Of a stretch of 64,000 bases of DNA, positions 1 through 8,134 are shown one piece after another. The translations under genes were made by a program, and so were the position numbers. The stretch is from an uncultured Cellulomonadaceae bacterium (GTDB lineage Bacteria; Actinomycetota; Actinomycetes; Actinomycetales; Cellulomonadaceae): positions 682,001 to 746,000 of the forward strand of contig CANLXM010000002.1 in assembly GCA_947495165.1 (NCBI GenBank), read 5' to 3'. How positions within the stretch are numbered: the stretch's first letter is position 1; each line of letters starts with the position of its first letter. The notes under the pieces are model-generated. The model was not told the DNA's origin, ran no database searches, and saw nothing but the letters and a program-made list of their open reading frames with translations.

Positions 1-212
1 TTCGGGAACGGCGTGCGCCGCGCGCGATTGTCGCGCGGCTAGGGAGGACGCGGGCCCGCGCGCACCGGCGCGCTACGACCAGGGGTGGAGGGGACGGGCC
101 TCGGGTCGCCCGGGCGGCTGATGCGGAACCGGTCAGCTCACTGGTCCCACCGGCGTCGGGGATGCTGCTCCCAGCCGCGTCGGTCGTCCTCGCGGGCTGA
201 CCGGCGCCGGGC
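1..212. other. left edge, no supported gene
   Basis: The first 212 bases are very GC rich and have no start codon with a convincing ribosome site. Frame 1 on the plus strand stays open from base 1 to a TAG at 40-42, so the tail of a gene entering from the left is possible, but 13 codons are too few to identify it. Confidence 0.4.
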
Positions 213-668
213 TCAGCTCGAGGCGTGCTCCGCGAGCGTCACGGTGGGGAGGCCGTCGACCAAGACGCTCGCGTCCAGCAGCGGCTGGAAGTCGGCGATC
301 AGGTCGTCCTCGGATGTCGACAGGTGGACGCGCACGGTGCCGTGGTTGTCGACCTTCACCTTGAACGACGTCCTGTCACCGTGCGGTTCCACGGCGGACA
401 GCCTGACGTGACCGTCCCGCTGCGGGACCTGCGCCTGGAACCGACCCTCGATGCGCACCTCCCTGGGGCCCTCGGGGCAGTCGTCGACGTTGTACCCGGC
501 GGCGACCGTCTCCAGGGCGAGCAGCTCGGTTTCGCAGTCCGGGTCGGCGGTCCCTCCGAAGGCCGTCGTCTGGGTGCCGACCAGCACGACGCCGGCGGCA
601 GCGGCGATGGCGCCGACGGCAACGACCGCACGCGTGGTGCTGCTGGGCCTGCTCAGTGCGTTGCGCAT
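213..668 (-). CDS. hypothetical secreted or membrane-anchored protein
   Basis: I do not recognise a family. The 151-residue product starts MRNALSRPSS and has one hydrophobic segment at about residues 13-38 (VVAVGAIAAAAGVVLVG), which looks like a Sec signal peptide or N-terminal anchor. The rest is acidic and soluble, with two Cys near residues 45 and 59 that could form a disulfide. The start at 668 was preferred over one 45 bases upstream because a GGGGGAGAG ribosome site lies 4 bases before the ATG. The gene stands alone and points away from tRNA-Lys. Function unknown; an extracellular or envelope location is inferred from the hydrophobic N terminus. Confidence 0.7.
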   Translation of the reverse strand: MRNALSRPSSTTRAVVAVGAIAAAAGVVLVGTQTTAFGGTADPDCETELLALETVAAGYNVDDCPEGPREVRIEGRFQAQVPQRDGHVRLSAVEPHGDRTSFKVKVDNHGTVRVHLSTSEDDLIADFQPLLDASVLVDGLPTVTLAEHASS

Positions 669-860
669 GTGTCTCTCCCCCTGCGCCGAGTCCGTCCTCG
701 GCTCTGCTCCCACAACCTAGTGGCGCGCGCGCCGCGGCGGAAGGGCTGCGGGCCCCGGCTGGGCGTGGCTGAGGTGCGCACGCGTCGCCTCCCGTGCCCG
801 ACGCCGCCCCGGCCACGTAGCATGTCTGCGGCGGCACGGCGGTTCGATCCGGCGTGCCCC

Positions 861-933
861 GGGCCTCTAGCTCAGTTGGCAGAGCATCGGACTTTTAATC
901 CGCGGGTCGTGGGTTCGAGCCCCACGGGGCCCA
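861..933 (+). tRNA. tRNA-Lys (UUU)
   Basis: A full cloverleaf can be drawn: acceptor GGGCCTC/GGGGCCC (one G-U pair), D arm GCTC/GAGC, anticodon loop CTTTTAA with anticodon TTT at 894-896, T arm GTGGG-TTCGAGC-CCCAC, discriminator A at 933. CCA is not fully encoded (ACC follows). The outermost anticodon-stem pair (887-903) is a T-C mismatch. A TAGCAT hexamer at about 817-822 is a plausible -10 box. Confidence 0.96.
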
Positions 934-975
934 CCGCACACCACCGCACACCACCGCACCGAGTAGACCCGGCGA

Positions 976-1248
976 CTACCGCCGCGTGATCACGACCGAG
1001 ACCGCGTCCCCGATCTCCTTGCCGAGCTTCTTGCGGACTTTGGCGCTCAGCGACACCATGTGCCCGCCGGTGCCCGTAACCATCGCGCCGACGTTCTCGA
1101 GCACGACGTCGTCGATCTCGGCGTCGACGCGCACCGTCCTGCCGGTCCCGAAGAACTCCGCCGAGTCCGGGATCTCGACGCAGCTCCACGTCTCTGCCTT
1201 GACCTCGACCCCGATCGTCGTCTGGAACGTCTTCTGCTCAGCTGCCAT
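976..1248 (-). CDS. DUF1905 domain protein
   Basis: A 90-residue protein matching the DUF1905 pattern: a small beta-rich domain with the segment FFGTGRTVRVDAEIDD and a C-terminal GGHMVSLSAKVRKKLGKEIG stretch. DUF1905 proteins are often fused to or found near YdeI-like domains; their biochemical role is not established. The start is leaderless-like: TAGCGT at 1255-1260 sits 6 bases upstream of the ATG and no Shine-Dalgarno is visible. It is convergent with tRNA-Lys and divergent from the TetR gene. Confidence 0.85.
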   Translation of the reverse strand: MAAEQKTFQTTIGVEVKAETWSCVEIPDSAEFFGTGRTVRVDAEIDDVVLENVGAMVTGTGGHMVSLSAKVRKKLGKEIGDAVSVVITRR

Positions 1249-1334
1249 GGCGCCACGCTAGGCGAGCTGGCCGTGCCCGTCTACGGCGGCGGAGTGGTCG
1301 GGACGACCCCGGCACCTCGCGTGACGTCCTCAAC

Positions 1335-1347
1335 GTTAGTCACTAAC
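1335..1347. promoter_or_regulatory. TetR operator overlapping -10 box
   Basis: GTTAGT-C-ACTAAC is a perfect 6-bp inverted repeat around one base. The hexamer TAACAT at 1344-1349, 7 bases before the tetR ATG at 1357, overlaps its right arm and is a good -10 box for a leaderless transcript. Binding by the regulator would block its own promoter and that of the downstream ABC genes. Autoregulation is inference from the position and symmetry. Confidence 0.75.
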
Positions 1348-1356
1348 ATTTCACGC

Positions 1357-1914
1357 ATGACCCCGTCGAAGCGTGAGCGCACCCGCGAGCGTCTGGCTGC
1401 CTGCGCGCTGGAGCTGTTCGAGCGCCAGGGCTTCGAGCGCACGACGGTGGCTGAGATCGCCGCCGCCGCGGGCGTCTCGGAGATGACCTTCTTCCGGCAC
1501 TTCCCGACCAAGGAGGCCGCCGTGACCACAGATCCCTTCGATCCGTTGCTCGCGGCCGCGATCGCCGTACGGCCGACGGACGAGCCGCCCCTGGTGCGCA
1601 TCGCACGCGCGGTCCGAGATGCCACGCGCGCCCTGCCAGAGCTGGAGGGCGAGAGCACCCGCCGTCGCGTCCGGGTGGCCTCGGGCTCCGCCGCGCTCCG
1701 AGCAGCAGCGACACGCGCGAACGAGGCCACCGAGACCGCCATCCGGGACCAGCTCGTCCAGGACGGCACCGCCCCGAGCGACGCCAGCGTGGCCGCCGCG
1801 GCGACCCTGGCCGCCCTCACCGCCGCGCTCTACGACTGGGCGGGCGCCGACGGTCAGACCCTCGCTGGCGCTCTCGCCTCGGCCCTCCGGGTGCTGGGAG
1901 CCGACGATGACTGA
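1357..1914 (+). CDS. TetR family transcriptional regulator
   Basis: A 185-residue repressor. The N-terminal helix-turn-helix is clear: ALELFERQGFERTTVAEIA followed by AGVSEMTFFRHFPTKE (residues about 14-52); this is the AcrR/TetR signature. The C-terminal ligand-binding half is Ala-rich and variable. The gene overlaps the following ABC ATPase by 8 bases, so regulator, ATPase and permease form one transcription unit. The natural ligand is unknown; control of an exporter is the usual role of such an arrangement. The start at 1357 fits the leaderless promoter and the operator at 1335-1347; longer in-frame extensions lack the TetR fold. Confidence 0.93.
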   Translation: MTPSKRERTRERLAACALELFERQGFERTTVAEIAAAAGVSEMTFFRHFPTKEAAVTTDPFDPLLAAAIAVRPTDEPPLVRIARAVRDATRALPELEGESTRRRVRVASGSAALRAAATRANEATETAIRDQLVQDGTAPSDASVAAAATLAALTAALYDWAGADGQTLAGALASALRVLGADDD

Positions 1915-2632
1915 CCTGCTCCGCGTCAGCGGCGCCGTCCGCGAGTTCGGGTCCGACGCCGGGCTGTTCGGGCTCGACCTCACCGTCGCGCCGGGCGAGA
2001 TCCACGCGCTCGTCGGCCTCAACGGCGCCGGCAAGACGACGCTCATGCGCGCGGCGCTCGGCATGCTCCGCCTGACCAGCGGCACGGTCCACCTCGGCGG
2101 CATCGCGCTGGCCGACCTCCCGGCCCAGGCCTGGGCGCGCGTGGGCCACCTCGTCGACCACCCGTTCGCCTACCCCGAGCTGAGCACCCGCCAGAACCTC
2201 GAGCTCGCCGCGCGGCTGCACCTGGTCGCGCCGGCCCAGGTCGCCCAGACCGTCACGACCGGCATGGCAGACCTCGGCATCACGCGCTACGCCGCGATCC
2301 GAGCAGCACGCCTCTCCCAGGGCAACCGACAGCGCCTCGGGCTCACCGCCGCCCTGCAGCACCGGCCCAGGCTCGTCGTCCTGGACGAGCCGACGAACGC
2401 CCTCGACCCCGCCGGGGTGATCGCGCTCCGAGAGGTCCTCCTCGCGCGGGCCGCCACCGGCACCGGCGTGCTCGTCTCGAGCCACCACCTCGACGAGGTC
2501 GCGCGCATCGCGCACCGCATCTCCGTCCTCAACCACGGCCAGATCATCGGCACCCTGGACCCCGCCACGCCCGACCTCGAGCGGGCGTTCTTCCACCTGC
2601 TGCACGCCGACGACGAGGAGCGGGGACGATGA
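1907..2632 (+). CDS. ABC transporter ATP-binding protein
   Basis: A 241-residue single-domain ATPase of the ABC-2/drug export type. Walker A is GLNGAGKTT (about residues 37-45), the signature is LSQGNRQRLG, Walker B is RLVVLDEPTNALDP, and the switch histidine lies in VSSHHLDE. It would energise the membrane protein encoded next, with which it overlaps by 4 bases (ATGA). It overlaps the upstream TetR gene by 8 bases, implying translational coupling and repression by that regulator. The substrate cannot be read from sequence; a toxic compound, antibiotic or lipid is typical for such two-component exporters. Confidence 0.95.
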   Translation: MTDLLRVSGAVREFGSDAGLFGLDLTVAPGEIHALVGLNGAGKTTLMRAALGMLRLTSGTVHLGGIALADLPAQAWARVGHLVDHPFAYPELSTRQNLELAARLHLVAPAQVAQTVTTGMADLGITRYAAIRAARLSQGNRQRLGLTAALQHRPRLVVLDEPTNALDPAGVIALREVLLARAATGTGVLVSSHHLDEVARIAHRISVLNHGQIIGTLDPATPDLERAFFHLLHADDEERGR

Positions 2633-3396
2633 CCGGCCTCCGGACCGCGGTGCACGTCGAGCTGACCAAGGCCTGGCGCTCCCGCGTGCTGCGCACGACG
2701 ACGCTCCTCATCGTCGTCGGGATCGCCGCGATCGGCGGCGCGATGGTCGCCGCCGCCGACGGCGACAACGCCCAGATCGTCGCCAAGCTGGGCCCGCTCG
2801 CGGACCGCACCGGCTGGGCCCTGCTCACCGGCGTCACCGCTCAGATCACCGCCGCCGGAGCGCTTCTGGCGTTCGGCGTCGGGCTCAGCTGGACCTACGG
2901 CCGGGAGTTCGCCGACCACACCGTCACCGGGTTGTTCGCGCTCCCGGTGCCGCGGTCGACGATCGCCGTCGCGAAGCTCGTGGTCCACCTCGTGTGGGTC
3001 CTCGTCGTCGCGCTCGCGCTGACGGCGCTGGTGCTCGTCGCGGGTCTCGCGCTGCGCCTGGGCCCCGTCGACGCCGACGTCGTCGCTCAGCTGGCCAGGC
3101 AACTCGCCCTCGGGACGCTCACCGGCCTGGTCGCAGTCCCGGCCGCGTGGGCGGCCACCCTGGGTCGCGGGCTGCTCGCGGGCATCGGCGCCACGCTCGC
3201 GATCCTCGTCGTCGCCCAGGTCACCGCCATCGCCTCGCTCGAGGTGGCGGCCTGGCTTCCGGTCGCCGCACCGGCGCTGTGGGCTCTCGACCCGGGGGCG
3301 GTGCACGCGGGCCAGCTGGCCACCGTGCTCGTGGTCCCGCTCGGGTTCGGCGCTCTCACGGTGCTGGCGTGGCGGCGCCTCCAGCTCGACCGTTGA
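2629..3396 (+). CDS. ABC-2 type permease subunit
   Basis: A 255-residue membrane protein with about six hydrophobic segments: TLLIVVGIAAIGGAMV near residue 30, an AGALLAFGVGLSW segment near residue 80, LVVHLVWVLVVALALTALVLVAG at about 113-135, and three more to the C terminus. This is the ABC-2 membrane layout, and the gene follows directly on the ATPase. It is the membrane partner of that ATPase, probably as a dimer. The next gene is convergent, only 15 bases away. Confidence 0.88.
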   Translation: MTGLRTAVHVELTKAWRSRVLRTTTLLIVVGIAAIGGAMVAAADGDNAQIVAKLGPLADRTGWALLTGVTAQITAAGALLAFGVGLSWTYGREFADHTVTGLFALPVPRSTIAVAKLVVHLVWVLVVALALTALVLVAGLALRLGPVDADVVAQLARQLALGTLTGLVAVPAAWAATLGRGLLAGIGATLAILVVAQVTAIASLEVAAWLPVAAPALWALDPGAVHAGQLATVLVVPLGFGALTVLAWRRLQLDR

Positions 3397-3411
3397 CCGG
3401 TCCGACGATCC

Positions 3412-4056
3412 TCAGGACGCCGCGGCCACCCGCTGCGCGAGCACGTCGACGCCAGGACCCTGGAGGTCGTCGAGGTAGGCGGACCGCGCGGCCATCGCCA
3501 TGATCAGCGCGAGCGTCGTCCCCCGCACGACCGGCCCCGCGCCGACCGCGAACGGGCCGTCGCTCGCCTCGAGCCGCAGCCCGGCCGCGACCTTCTTGCT
3601 CGGCACGGTGAAGTTCGTGCGCGCGAGGAACTCGGCCAGGCGGGTGGTGGCGGCGCCGTCGGGCGTGTACTCGATCCCCAGCGGCCGGCGGATGTCCGCG
3701 CTGTGGATCACGACCTCGCCGAGCCAGGCTTCCTTGGGGCCGAACGTCGACGTCGTGCTGGGCACGACCGCCTGGAACCGGGCGAGCGTCTCGGCCGGGG
3801 TCGCGCCTCGGTGCTCGGCGAGCCGGCGCGCGTTGTGCTCGTCGAAGTCGAACCGGGCGCCGAGGACGCTCCGCATCCACCGCGCGCGCCCCAGGCTCGC
3901 TGCCGCGGTGAGGTGCGCGACGACCTCCTCCACGCTCCACCGACCGCACAGCGACGGCCGCGCCCAGTCCTCCTGACCCAGCCCCGCGAGGTCGCGCGCC
4001 AGCGCAGCGCGCTCGGTCGTCGTCGCGGCCAGCACATCGATCGTCGTCTCGGTCAC
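3412..4056 (-). CDS. maleylpyruvate isomerase-family mycothiol-dependent protein
   Basis: A 214-residue member of the DinB/MDMI superfamily (TIGR03083 type). The metal site of the four-helix bundle is visible: His48 in EEVVAHLT and Glu114/His118 in WLGEVVIHSADIRRPLG. Members use mycothiol, the actinobacterial thiol, as cofactor in isomerase or detoxification reactions, but the substrate of this one is not known. The start is GTG at 4056 with CACGAT 6 bases upstream, a weak leaderless promoter. It lies between the ABC exporter and the mechanosensitive channel without evident operon partners. Confidence 0.85.
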   Translation of the reverse strand: MTETTIDVLAATTTERAALARDLAGLGQEDWARPSLCGRWSVEEVVAHLTAAASLGRARWMRSVLGARFDFDEHNARRLAEHRGATPAETLARFQAVVPSTTSTFGPKEAWLGEVVIHSADIRRPLGIEYTPDGAATTRLAEFLARTNFTVPSKKVAAGLRLEASDGPFAVGAGPVVRGTTLALIMAMAARSAYLDDLQGPGVDVLAQRVAAAS

Positions 4057-4094
4057 CCGCCCATCGTGCCTGCTCGAGGCCCTGGCGGCCAGCG

Positions 4095-5549
4095 TCAGGC
4101 GCGCTCGTCGTCGTCGGGGGCGGGCTCGTCCTCGACGCGCTGCTGGGAGGCGGTCTGCTCGCGCTCGGCGATCACGCCGGCGCCCGGCCCGGCGAACGCA
4201 CGCGAGCGCCGCTCCGCGTCCGCGCTCCCCGTGAACAGTCCCTCGTCCAGCACCAGGGTCGGGGCCGTCGCGTGAGCGGTGGCGGCCTCCTCGGCGGCGA
4301 GGCGGGCCTCCCGCTCCGCCCGCACGGACACCCGGCGCGGCACCGGCTTGCCGGCCCGCACGGCGTCCTCGGCAAGCGCGGGCAGGCTCGGCGCAGACGC
4401 CGACGACGTCGCACCCCGCGTCGCACCCGCCTCGCCAGCGCCGTCACGCGACTCCCCCGGCCGCGCGCCGTCGTCGTCCCGGCCGGCCTCCGCCCGGAGC
4501 TCGCCCGCCCCGAGCACACGCGTGCGCGGCATGCCCTCGGGTGCCTCACGCTGCAACCAGCCGAGCAGGCCTTCCCGGAGGTAGCAGCGCAGGTCGAACA
4601 GCGTCCCGGCGTCCGCCGCGGACGCGAGCGCGCGCACCCGCACGAACCCACCCGTGGCTTCCGTGACCTGCAGGATCCCGACGCGCTGGTCCCAGAGCGA
4701 CGTCTCCTCGAGCAGCCGCTTGAGCTCCGCGCGCATGCCCGCCACGGGGACGTCCCAGTCGAGGTCCAGCTCGACCGTGCCGAGCAGCTCGGCGGCCCGC
4801 CGCGTCCAGTTCTGGAACGGCGTCGAGGTGAAGTAGGTGCACGGCATGATCAGCCGCCGGTCGTCCCACAGGTGCACGACGACGTAGGTCATCGTGATCT
4901 CCTCGATCCGCCCCCACTCCCCCTCGAGCACGACGACGTCGTCCACCCGGATCGCGTCGGTGAACGCGATCTGGAGCCCGGCGAAGACGTTCGCGAGCGA
5001 CGTCTGCGCCGCGAGCCCGGCGACGATCGAGATGACGCCGGCGGACGCCAGCAGGCTCGCCCCCGCCGCCCTCGCCCCGGGGAAGGTGAGCATGACGCCG
5101 GCGATCGCCAGGAGCACCACGAGGGCGACCGTGAGGCGCCGCACCACGATGATCTGGGTCCGCACCCGCCGCGCGTGCCGGTTGTCGGGCACGTCCGTCC
5201 GGTAGCGCTGCAGCGCGCTGTCCTCCACCACGAATGCAGTCGCGCCCAGGAACCACGCGCCGACGACGATCAGCGCGATCAGCAGGACGTGCTCGACGGG
5301 GCCGAGCCACCCGACGTCCGGGTCCGTCACCAGGCGCACCGCGATCCACACGAGCACCACGGTCAGCAGGTAGCGCAGCGGCCGGCGCAGCCGGCGTGAG
5401 AGGTCGGTCGCGAACACCGTGCCCCGGCCGAGCCTGCGCACGACGAACGACACGACGGTCCCCAGCACGAACGCCGCCACGCAGGCGGCCCCCACGGCGA
5501 CGAGGGTCTGCACGACGTCGGTCGCGGCTCCGATCTCCTGTTCCTCCAT
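4095..5549 (-). CDS. MscS family mechanosensitive ion channel
   Basis: A 484-residue protein. Hydrophobic helices occur at about residues 10-33, 48-70, 84-107 and 138-160, followed by the pore helix region AGASLLASAGVISIVAGLAAQ and the MscS beta domain (DAIRVDDVVVLEGEWGRIEEI, then RRLIMPCTYF). Such channels open under membrane tension and release solutes on osmotic downshock. The last ~150 residues are Ala/Arg/Glu-rich and low complexity, an added cytoplasmic tail. The start at 5549 was preferred to an upstream ATG because TAGCGT (5557-5562) lies 7 bases before it and the extension is Pro/Arg-rich with no homology signs. Confidence 0.93.
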   Translation of the reverse strand: MEEQEIGAATDVVQTLVAVGAACVAAFVLGTVVSFVVRRLGRGTVFATDLSRRLRRPLRYLLTVVLVWIAVRLVTDPDVGWLGPVEHVLLIALIVVGAWFLGATAFVVEDSALQRYRTDVPDNRHARRVRTQIIVVRRLTVALVVLLAIAGVMLTFPGARAAGASLLASAGVISIVAGLAAQTSLANVFAGLQIAFTDAIRVDDVVVLEGEWGRIEEITMTYVVVHLWDDRRLIMPCTYFTSTPFQNWTRRAAELLGTVELDLDWDVPVAGMRAELKRLLEETSLWDQRVGILQVTEATGGFVRVRALASAADAGTLFDLRCYLREGLLGWLQREAPEGMPRTRVLGAGELRAEAGRDDDGARPGESRDGAGEAGATRGATSSASAPSLPALAEDAVRAGKPVPRRVSVRAEREARLAAEEAATAHATAPTLVLDEGLFTGSADAERRSRAFAGPGAGVIAEREQTASQQRVEDEPAPDDDERA

Positions 5550-5608
5550 GCCCTCCACGCTAGGGACCTCACGGGAATACCGCCTGCCGCCGTCGCCGTT
5601 GGCCCGGC

Positions 5609-6700
5609 ATGACGGTGGACGTGGTGGTGATCGGCGCGGGCCAGGCCGGCCTGTCGGCCGCCTACCACCTGGGCCGGCGCGCGCCACGGGCCGACGTCGT
5701 GGTCCTCGACGCCAACGACGGCCCGGGCGGCGCGTGGCGGCACCGGTGGCCGTCGCTCACGCTCGGCGGCGCCCACGCCGTGCACGACCTCCCCGGCCTG
5801 CCGCTCGGCGAGGTCGACCGCGACGAGCCGTCCTCGCGCGTCGTGTCCCGCTACTTCGACGCCTACGAGCGCCTCTTCGGCCTGCCCGTGCGCCGGCCGG
5901 TGCGCGTGCGCAGCGTCACGTCGCCCGACGGACCGGACGGCCCGCTGCTCGTGCAGACCACCACCCCCGAGGGCGACGTCGACCTCGCCGCCCACCAGAT
6001 CATCAACGCGACCGGCACCTGGGACCGCCCCTACTGGCCGTTCTACCGGGGCCGCGACGTGTTCCGCGGCCGGCAGCTGCACACGCGCGACTTCCGGTCC
6101 GCGCAGGACTTCCGCGGCCAGCACGTCGTCGTCGTCGGCGCGGGCACGTCCGCCGTGCAGTTCCTGCTGCAGCTGCGCGGCATCGCCACGACCACGTGGG
6201 CGACGCGGCGCCCGCCGCAGTGGACCGACCGCGCCTTCGACGCCGCCTGGGGCCGCGAGGTCGAGCGGTCGGTGGCCGCCCGCACGAGCTCCGGCCTGCC
6301 CACCCTCAGCGTCGTCGCCGCCACGGGACTCCCGCTCACCCCCGAGTACCGCCAGGGGATCGCCGACGGCGTCCTGGTCTCCCGCGGCATGTTCACGCAC
6401 CTCACGCCCGACGGCGTCGTGTTCGACGACGGCGAGGAGGTGCGCGCGGACGCCATCCTGTGGGCCACGGGCTTCCGGCCCGCGCTCGAGCACCTGGCGC
6501 CGCTACGGCTGCGCGAGCCAGGCGGCGGGATCCGCACCGACGGCGGCGTCGTCGTCGAGCGCGACCCGCGCGTGCTGCTCGTCGGCTACGGCGCGAGCGC
6601 CTCCACGCTCGGGGCCACCCGGGCCGGGCGCCAGGCCGCGCGCGTCGCTGCCGAGCGGCTGGGGGCCCGGACCATTTACGATGAGCCGCATGGAGTCTGA
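5609..6700 (+). CDS. FAD-dependent, flavin monooxygenase-like oxidoreductase
   Basis: A 363-residue flavoprotein. The FAD-binding Rossmann motif VVIGAGQAGLSAAYHLGRR is at residues 5-23, followed by GPGGAWRHRWPSLTL, which resembles the GxWxxxxYP region of Baeyer-Villiger and N-hydroxylating monooxygenases. A second nucleotide site VVVVGAGTSAVQFL (near residue 172) should bind NADPH, and the ATGF-type motif appears as LWATGFRP. It probably oxygenates a small organic substrate or works as a disulfide reductase-like enzyme; the substrate is unknown. It stands between a divergent channel gene and two CNNM genes. Confidence 0.88.
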   Translation: MTVDVVVIGAGQAGLSAAYHLGRRAPRADVVVLDANDGPGGAWRHRWPSLTLGGAHAVHDLPGLPLGEVDRDEPSSRVVSRYFDAYERLFGLPVRRPVRVRSVTSPDGPDGPLLVQTTTPEGDVDLAAHQIINATGTWDRPYWPFYRGRDVFRGRQLHTRDFRSAQDFRGQHVVVVGAGTSAVQFLLQLRGIATTTWATRRPPQWTDRAFDAAWGREVERSVAARTSSGLPTLSVVAATGLPLTPEYRQGIADGVLVSRGMFTHLTPDGVVFDDGEEVRADAILWATGFRPALEHLAPLRLREPGGGIRTDGGVVVERDPRVLLVGYGASASTLGATRAGRQAARVAAERLGARTIYDEPHGV

Positions 6701-6766
6701 CAGTTGTAGTCCCGAGCCCACCGAGTTCCGACATCCTGCGCAGCGCGCGTCGGCCGAGGTGGGCGC

Positions 6767-8134
6767 ATGACCGAGTGGTTGCTCCTCGGTGCGGTGGTCG
6801 TGCTGATCGTCCTGAACGGGATCTTCGTCGCCGCTGAGTTCGCGTTCGTCACCGTCGACCGGCCGACGGTCGCGCGCCTCGCCGAGACCGGCGACAAGCG
6901 CGCGGGCTCGCTGCAGACGGCACTGCGCAAGATGTCCACGCAGCTGTCGGGGGCCCAGTTCGGCATCACCGTCACCTCGCTCGTCGTCGGTGTGATCGCC
7001 GAGCCGTCCATCGCGACGCTGCTGCGCGGCCCCCTCGGGCTCACCGGCCTGTCCGACACCGCCACGACCGGCATCTCGCTCACGGCGGCCTTCATCCTGG
7101 CGACGTTCAGCCAGATGGTCTTCGGGGAGCTCGTCCCCAAGAACTGGGCGATCTCCGAGCCGGTCCGCGTCGGCCGCGCCGTCGCTGGCACGCAGCGCGG
7201 CTTCACCGCCGCCAGCCGCCCGTTCCTCTTCGTGCTGCAGGGCTCCGCCAACTGGCTGATCCGGCGCCTCGGCATCGAGCCCCAGGAAGAGCTCGCCTCC
7301 GCCCGCACGCCCGGCGAGCTCAGCTCGCTGGCCACCCGCTCCGCGGCGCAGGGGATGCTCGACCAGCGGCTCGCGCGCCGCGTGGAGCACTCCATCGAGA
7401 TGGCCGAGCGCACCGCCGCGGACGCCATGACCCCCCGGACCCAGGTGACCTTCCTCGACTCGGACGCCACGGCGTCGGACGTCCTGGTCGCCGCCCACGA
7501 GACAGGCCACGCACGGTTCCCCGTGATGGGCGAGGACGTCGACGACATCATCGGCGTGGTCCACTTCAAGCACGCCCTGGCCGTCCCGCTCGCCGAGCGT
7601 GAGACCCGCCTGGTCACCGCGATGGCCAACCCGGTCCGCGAGGTCCCCTCCCCCATGCCGCTCGACGCCGCGCTCGCCGAGCTCCGCACCGGCCTGCAGA
7701 TGGCCGTCGTGATCGACGAGTACGGCGGCACCGCCGGCATCCTCACCCTCGAGGACATCGTCGAGGAGATCGTCGGCGAGATCTCCGACGAGCAGGACGA
7801 GCCCGGCAACCCCCACGTCGAGATCGGTGACCGTGCCTGGAGCCTCGACGGCCTCCTGCGGCCCGACGAGGTCGAGGAGATCACCGGCGTCCAGCTGCCC
7901 GAGGGGCGCGACTCCGACACGCTCGCGGGGCTGATCACCGAGGAGCTCGAGCGCTTCGCGGAGGTCGGCGACTCCGTCGAGGTCGAGGCCCGCCACACGG
8001 GGAACCTCGACGAGGACGGGATCGCCCCGACCATCACCGCGCTGCTGACCGTGCGCCACCTCGACGGACGGCGCATCGACCGCGTCCTGCTGACGGTCGT
8101 GGAGCCGGACGACGAGGAGAACGCCGATGTCTGA
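6767..8134 (+). CDS. CNNM/CorC-type membrane protein with CBS domains
   Basis: A 455-residue protein of the hemolysin/CNNM family (YfjD/YtfL type). The DUF21 transmembrane domain covers about residues 1-190 (helices starting WLLLGAVVVLIVLNGIFVAAEFAFV), followed by a CBS pair (MTPRTQVTFLD..., then AVVIDEYGGTAGILTLEDIVEEIVGEI) and a C-terminal CorC_HlyC domain (about residues 365-445). These proteins act in Mg2+ or other divalent cation homeostasis; the old name hemolysin is misleading. A GAGGTGGGCGC ribosome site precedes the ATG. It overlaps the next gene by 8 bases, so the two are co-translated and may form a heteromer. Confidence 0.94.
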   Translation: MTEWLLLGAVVVLIVLNGIFVAAEFAFVTVDRPTVARLAETGDKRAGSLQTALRKMSTQLSGAQFGITVTSLVVGVIAEPSIATLLRGPLGLTGLSDTATTGISLTAAFILATFSQMVFGELVPKNWAISEPVRVGRAVAGTQRGFTAASRPFLFVLQGSANWLIRRLGIEPQEELASARTPGELSSLATRSAAQGMLDQRLARRVEHSIEMAERTAADAMTPRTQVTFLDSDATASDVLVAAHETGHARFPVMGEDVDDIIGVVHFKHALAVPLAERETRLVTAMANPVREVPSPMPLDAALAELRTGLQMAVVIDEYGGTAGILTLEDIVEEIVGEISDEQDEPGNPHVEIGDRAWSLDGLLRPDEVEEITGVQLPEGRDSDTLAGLITEELERFAEVGDSVEVEARHTGNLDEDGIAPTITALLTVRHLDGRRIDRVLLTVVEPDDEENADV